Below the pieces are notes generated by a model. It did not search any database. It was not told where the DNA came from and was given only the letters and a program-made list of their open reading frames with translations. A DNA stretch of 8,823 bases from Dehalococcoidia bacterium UBA7891 (lineage in GTDB: Bacteria; Chloroflexota; Dehalococcoidia; Lucifugimonadales; UBA826): assembly GCA_002500485.1 (NCBI GenBank), contig DLRJ01000152.1, forward strand, positions 1 through 8,823, written 5' to 3'. The translations under genes and the position numbers were made by a program. Below, piece by piece: positions 6,099-8,823 of this stretch. Within the stretch, counting starts at the first letter, position 1. Every line of letters starts with the position of its first letter.

Positions 6099-6989
6099 AT
6101 GAACATAGTGAAGTTGCTTGGTCCTGCCTGTATCATTCCTATTCTTTCGATTGGTTTGCTTGGATGCTCTTCAGATCAAGTCGATGAAACCCCTAGGAAA
6201 GCAAAGACCCCAGAAGTAACCTCCGCACCACTGAAACAGTTAACTGTTGAACCTGCTGCCGCTAGTGTTGATCAAAAACCTTATGAGGTGAAGAAAACGG
6301 CACCTGCCGCAACTCCAGATTCTCCCATTAGAACAACCCCTATGATTGCCACGGTTCCTCCAAATCCGGTCCCCACCACCAAGCCGATCCCTACAAAGCC
6401 GTTATCTTCGGTGGCAACCTCATCAAAAGGTGCCGCAACACCCACAACTGCCAAACTAGAATCAGTACTTATATCTTTACAACCTGGTTCTGTTGCCAGA
6501 TATAGAATCGGAGAACAGTTTGCTCGCCTACCTACCCCAATAACTGCCGTTGGAGAAACCTCAGGTATAAATGGAAAGGTCCATTTTAACCCTTCCGGCA
6601 ATATCAGTAGTTCTGATGCCTCCACTATCGTGATTGATGTGGAATCGTTAAAAAGCGATGAAAGCAAAAGAGATAACTGGGTTCGCAGGAACGGAGGAAT
6701 AGGTTCTGAGATATCCATATCTTTAACCAAAGTATCAGGTCATACTTGGCCGCTGCCAGATTTCGGAAAAATGGAAGTTACCATAGAAGGTGATATGACG
6801 ATATCGGATGTCACAAACCCAGTTATTTGGAAGGGGACATTAGACATAGCAGAAAGTGACATAACTGGCAGTATCTCAACAATAATAACGTGGGATCAGT
6901 TTTCTCTGTCCAAACCCAGGCTCCCTTTTATTATCAGCGTTGATGACGAAATTATCCTTGAATTAGAAGTAGTAGCTGCGAAAGAATAG
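6099..6989 (+). CDS. YceI-like domain lipoprotein
   Basis: The 296 residues begin with a lipoprotein signal ending in a canonical lipobox, GLLGC (Cys23). A long Pro/Thr/Ala/Lys-rich tether follows (about 28-118), then a C-terminal domain (about 125-293) that I assign to the YceI-like family. Supporting features are the VIDVESLKSDESKRDNWVR block (178-196), the GDMTISDVTNPVIWKGTL block (231-248), and the ending in which a WDQFSLSKPR segment precedes a final IILELEV strand. YceI proteins are lipocalin-like beta barrels reported to bind polyisoprenoid lipids, sometimes quinone-like molecules; the ligand here is unknown. The start is supported by AAGGGTGG upstream of ATG. The 41-base gap after the cupredoxin gene, without a terminator, suggests one operon, so the two may share an extracytoplasmic redox or lipid-binding task. 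That link is inference. Confidence 0.8.
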   Translation: MNIVKLLGPACIIPILSIGLLGCSSDQVDETPRKAKTPEVTSAPLKQLTVEPAAASVDQKPYEVKKTAPAATPDSPIRTTPMIATVPPNPVPTTKPIPTKPLSSVATSSKGAATPTTAKLESVLISLQPGSVARYRIGEQFARLPTPITAVGETSGINGKVHFNPSGNISSSDASTIVIDVESLKSDESKRDNWVRRNGGIGSEISISLTKVSGHTWPLPDFGKMEVTIEGDMTISDVTNPVIWKGTLDIAESDITGSISTIITWDQFSLSKPRLPFIISVDDEIILELEVVAAKE

Positions 6990-6990
6990 T

Positions 6991-7040
6991 AGACTTTATG
7001 TAGTGGTTTAAACGCCTCACTACACCAAATACAGTAGTCT
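6991..7040. repeat. Nested inverted repeat between the YceI-like gene and dnaN
   Basis: TGTAGTG (6999-7005) is the exact reverse complement of CACTACA (7018-7024), around a 12-base loop that starts with the palindrome GTTTAAAC. Outside it, AGACT (6991-6995) pairs with AGTCT (7036-7040). It starts at the stop of the YceI-like gene and ends just before the dnaN -35. It lacks a T-tract, so it may be a factor-dependent 3'-end hairpin or an operator rather than an intrinsic terminator. Confidence 0.45.
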
Positions 7041-7042
7041 CG

Positions 7043-7072
7043 TTGACTAGGGCTTCTTAAGGCTAATATACT
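7043..7072 (+). promoter_or_regulatory. dnaN promoter
   Basis: TTGACT (7043-7048) and TATACT (7067-7072) each match five of six consensus bases and are 18 bases apart. The start of transcription would be near 7079, about 35 bases before the dnaN ATG. dnaN is therefore probably expressed independently of the lipoprotein pair. Confidence 0.65.
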
Positions 7073-7100
7073 TGTTCCTATCCTTGAGTCACAATTCCTG

Positions 7101-7105
7101 AGGAG
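7101..7105 (+). promoter_or_regulatory. dnaN ribosome-binding site (decides the start)
   Basis: AGGAG ends 8 bases before ATG at 7114. An in-frame GTG at 7105 overlaps this site and would add only three residues, so ATG at 7114 is the better start. Confidence 0.75.
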
Positions 7106-7113
7106 TGCTCAAT

Positions 7114-8250
7114 ATGCAAGTATCTTGTCTCCAGCAAAATCTTAGTCGAGCCTTGGCAATAGTAGGCAGGGCGGTTGCTACTAGAAGTAATTTACCGGTC
7201 CTTCAAAACGTAAAAATTGCCACCGAAGATGGAATGCTGGTTTTAACCGCTACCAATTTGGACATCGCTATTACTACTAAAATTGGTGCCCAGGTTGAAA
7301 CAGAAGGTGAAATAACAATACCAGCACGATTACTTTCAGATTTCGTAAATTCACTCCCTGACGATCGAATAGAAATTAAGTCAGTTGTGGAACCACTTAG
7401 TGTTTCGTTGGACTGTCAGAGGTTCTCTGCAAACATCAATGGCACCGACCCCGACGAGTTTCCTCCAATCCCTACAGTTGATGAAGGGGCAACTATAAAA
7501 GTTGATCCTCAACTTCTTAAGGACACGGTAACTCATGTGGCCTTTGCTGCAGCAACTGAGGATTCTCGTCCGGTATTGACTGGGATAAAGGTTGAGGTGA
7601 ATCAGTCAGATTTCACGTTTGCAGCGGCTGACGGATTTAGACTGGCTGTATATGAGGGTAAATTACTAGAACCAGTTTCTGAAGCCATGGAATTTATAAT
7701 ACCTGCGAGGGCCCTACAAGAAGTTGGCCGACTTATCGGTACAGATGATACTGCTGTTGAGTTCACAGTCACACCAGCCGGAACTCATGCTCTATTTAAT
7801 ATCGGCAATGTAGAGATTGTCTCTCAACTTATGCCAGGTTCTTTTCCAAACTTCAGATCTCTTATACCTGCAGAATATAAAAATCGTGTGATCGTTCAAA
7901 ATTCTGATTTTTCACGTGCTGTAAAGACTTCTTCAATATTTGCTCGTGATGGCAGCGGAATACTCAGGATCCAAATTATGAATGATGATGATGGGGGGAA
8001 ACTTTCCATATCCTCCAGAGCAGAAGAAGTTGGAGATAACCAGGGCGAAATAGACGGTGGAGTTGAAGGTGATGTGGATGAAGAATCCAGGATCGCGTTC
8101 AACAGTAAATATTTGGCTGAAGTCTTGGATGTTCTTGGCGAAGGCGAGGTTGCTTTTGAGATGACTTCCGCTTCAAGCCCTGGGGTGGTACGGGCTACAG
8201 GCAAAGAAGGCTACACTCACGTAGTAATGCCAATGTTCGTTCAGTGGTGA
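7114..8250 (+). CDS. dnaN: DNA polymerase III beta subunit (sliding clamp)
   Basis: Forms the dimeric ring that holds the replicative polymerase on DNA and serves as a docking platform for other replication and repair proteins. The 378 residues give the usual three clamp domains (about 1-120, 122-242, 243-378). Family marks include MQVSCLQQNLSRAL at the N-terminus, the SRPVLTGI block (151-158), AADGFRLAVYEG (about 171-182), PGSFPNFRSLIP (241-252) and the C-terminal VMPM near 371-374, which forms part of the peptide-binding cleft. Domain 3 contains a loop rich in Asp, Glu and Gly (about 303-326), somewhat more acidic than usual. The C-terminus ends MFVQW rather than the common MRL. Neither dnaA nor recF is adjacent. 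No clear terminator follows. Confidence 0.96.
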   Translation: MQVSCLQQNLSRALAIVGRAVATRSNLPVLQNVKIATEDGMLVLTATNLDIAITTKIGAQVETEGEITIPARLLSDFVNSLPDDRIEIKSVVEPLSVSLDCQRFSANINGTDPDEFPPIPTVDEGATIKVDPQLLKDTVTHVAFAAATEDSRPVLTGIKVEVNQSDFTFAAADGFRLAVYEGKLLEPVSEAMEFIIPARALQEVGRLIGTDDTAVEFTVTPAGTHALFNIGNVEIVSQLMPGSFPNFRSLIPAEYKNRVIVQNSDFSRAVKTSSIFARDGSGILRIQIMNDDDGGKLSISSRAEEVGDNQGEIDGGVEGDVDEESRIAFNSKYLAEVLDVLGEGEVAFEMTSASSPGVVRATGKEGYTHVVMPMFVQW

Positions 8251-8823
8251 GTAAGAATACTGGGTTTTTGTTCTCGATTCCGTTCGTAATCACACCTTCC
8301 CGCAAGGTTAAGTTCTCTAGCGTCTGAATGTCATGGGAAGAGGAGGACTTTTGGCAACTTCTTTGGGTTCAGGAGTTCACCTTCAAAGGATGACGAGAAG
8401 AAGACAACCGCAAGCAGATCATCGAGCAGCAGAAGTAGGTTTAGTCTTGTTGGAAGAGCCACAGGTGAAGATGAAACACAGCCAGAAGGGCAGGGTGATA
8501 TGGCAGAAGACTCAACTGGTGGTTCATGTGCATCCACCTCGGCTCGTGAAGGTGTTTCTGTACTGGCAATGTTGATGTTGCCTTTGGTCATAGTGAACAG
8601 AAAAAGACTGGGTTTATGACCTATTATCTTTAGCGGTTCCAATTTCCTGTCTGATCTCAAAGACGGCAAAAGGCTTCTTGAAATCGAAAATGCTCTTTCT
8701 ACCCTATATAGAGGCACTCCCCCATCCACGGTTCGCATCAGCGAGAATGCTACCTGACACCCCTTCGTGCGTACCCCATTTATCTACCCCTAACAGTGCG
8801 AATTCCAATCACACCGTGTGTTA
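8251..8823. other. Region without an assignable gene (573 bases)
   Basis: No convincing intact gene is seen to the window end. A weak stem ACCTT-CCCGC-AAGGT (8294-8308) follows dnaN but has no good T-tract. A plus-strand reading of 80 codons from ATG 8333 has no ribosome-binding site and an unnatural composition. A 135-codon minus-strand reading (8331-8738) is rich in Leu/Ser/Pro runs and looks like a shadow. The best coding-like signal is a plus-strand frame from 8290 described separately. I looked for RNase P, tmRNA and tRNA signatures and found none. Confidence 0.5.
8290..8619 (+). pseudogene. Start-less open frame with C-terminal anchor-like tail
   Basis: This frame, the same as dnaN's but past two stops, is open for 109 codons and has no ATG, GTG or TTG before ATG at 8500. 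Its sequence is hydrophilic and Ser/Arg/Asp/Glu-rich, then ends GGSC, a spacer, a short hydrophobic run (VSVLAMLMLPLVIV) and NRKRLGL before TGA. Glycine-cysteine, hydrophobic segment and basic end is the layout of several C-terminal surface-sorting signals. The same frame continues after that TGA for another 45 codons (8620-8757) with ordinary-looking composition, including FLSDLKDGKRLLEIENALS. This could be a decayed gene, a gene broken by a sequencing frameshift, or chance. Alternatively only the last 39 codons (from ATG 8500, with AAGG and GGGTG upstream) are used as a small membrane protein. I do not recognise a homologue. Confidence 0.22.

Noticed and set aside
6281..6730. Long minus-strand reading frame opposite the YceI-like gene
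   Set aside because: Its sequence is the mirror of a Pro/Thr-rich tether and a real domain on the plus strand; no start signal or family match.
7073..7077. TGTTC half-site in the dnaN promoter region
   Set aside because: Single half-site without a partner; expected by chance.
8333..8575. 80-codon plus-strand reading frame from ATG 8333
   Set aside because: No suitable ribosome-binding site, unusual composition (Gln/His/Val-rich without pattern), and overlaps the better frame from 8290.
8331..8738. 135-codon minus-strand reading frame at the right end
   Set aside because: Weak ribosome-binding site at 11 bases, Leu/Ser/Pro runs typical of antisense frames, and no recognisable domain.

Overview
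The window looks like a piece of a bacterial chromosome made mostly of housekeeping genes. Recognisable genes are a Na+/H+ antiporter (nhaA), a leucine tRNA, a Cu(I)-exporting P-type ATPase with a small YHS metal-binding partner, the SOS repressor gene lexA, two lipoproteins (a type-1 copper cupredoxin and a YceI-like protein) and the DNA polymerase sliding clamp gene dnaN. The DNA leans AT-rich. Lipoproteins with Ala/Pro/Thr/Ser-rich tethers, a short cupredoxin and a YceI-like domain beside DNA-maintenance genes remind me of marine Chloroflexota (SAR202/Dehalococcoidia-like). That assignment is an inference from style, not from a marker gene.

Layout. Positions 1 to about 5350 are all transcribed leftward (minus strand): the start of an unidentified lipoprotein cut by the window edge, nhaA, tRNA-Leu(CAA), the YHS protein and copA (one operon, read copA then YHS), then lexA with its own terminator. 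A divergent intergenic region at 5350-5553 holds a lexA promoter on the minus strand and a cupredoxin promoter on the plus strand. From 5554 everything is rightward: cupredoxin lipoprotein, YceI-like lipoprotein (41-nt gap, probably one transcript), then dnaN behind a separate promoter. The last 573 bases hold no convincing intact gene.

How they fit together. CopA exports Cu(I), the YHS protein probably binds metal in the cytoplasm, and the cupredoxin lipoprotein carries a complete type-1 copper site outside the cytoplasmic membrane. Copper handling therefore appears on both sides of lexA, although no copper-responsive regulator is visible. LexA and DnaN connect to DNA damage response and replication; dnaN lacks its frequent neighbours dnaA and recF here.

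Most interesting points: the lexA promoter carries three TGTTC/GAACA half-sites in an arrangement that differs from the best-known LexA boxes; CopA has Ile in place of the Pro of the 'HP' motif; a cluster of inverted repeats precedes the first lipoprotein; a nested inverted repeat precedes dnaN; and the 3' end has an open frame without a start codon that ends in a Gly-Gly-Ser-Cys / short hydrophobic / Arg-Lys-Arg tail, resembling a C-terminal sorting signal. I did not find a clear new multi-gene defence or mobile system.
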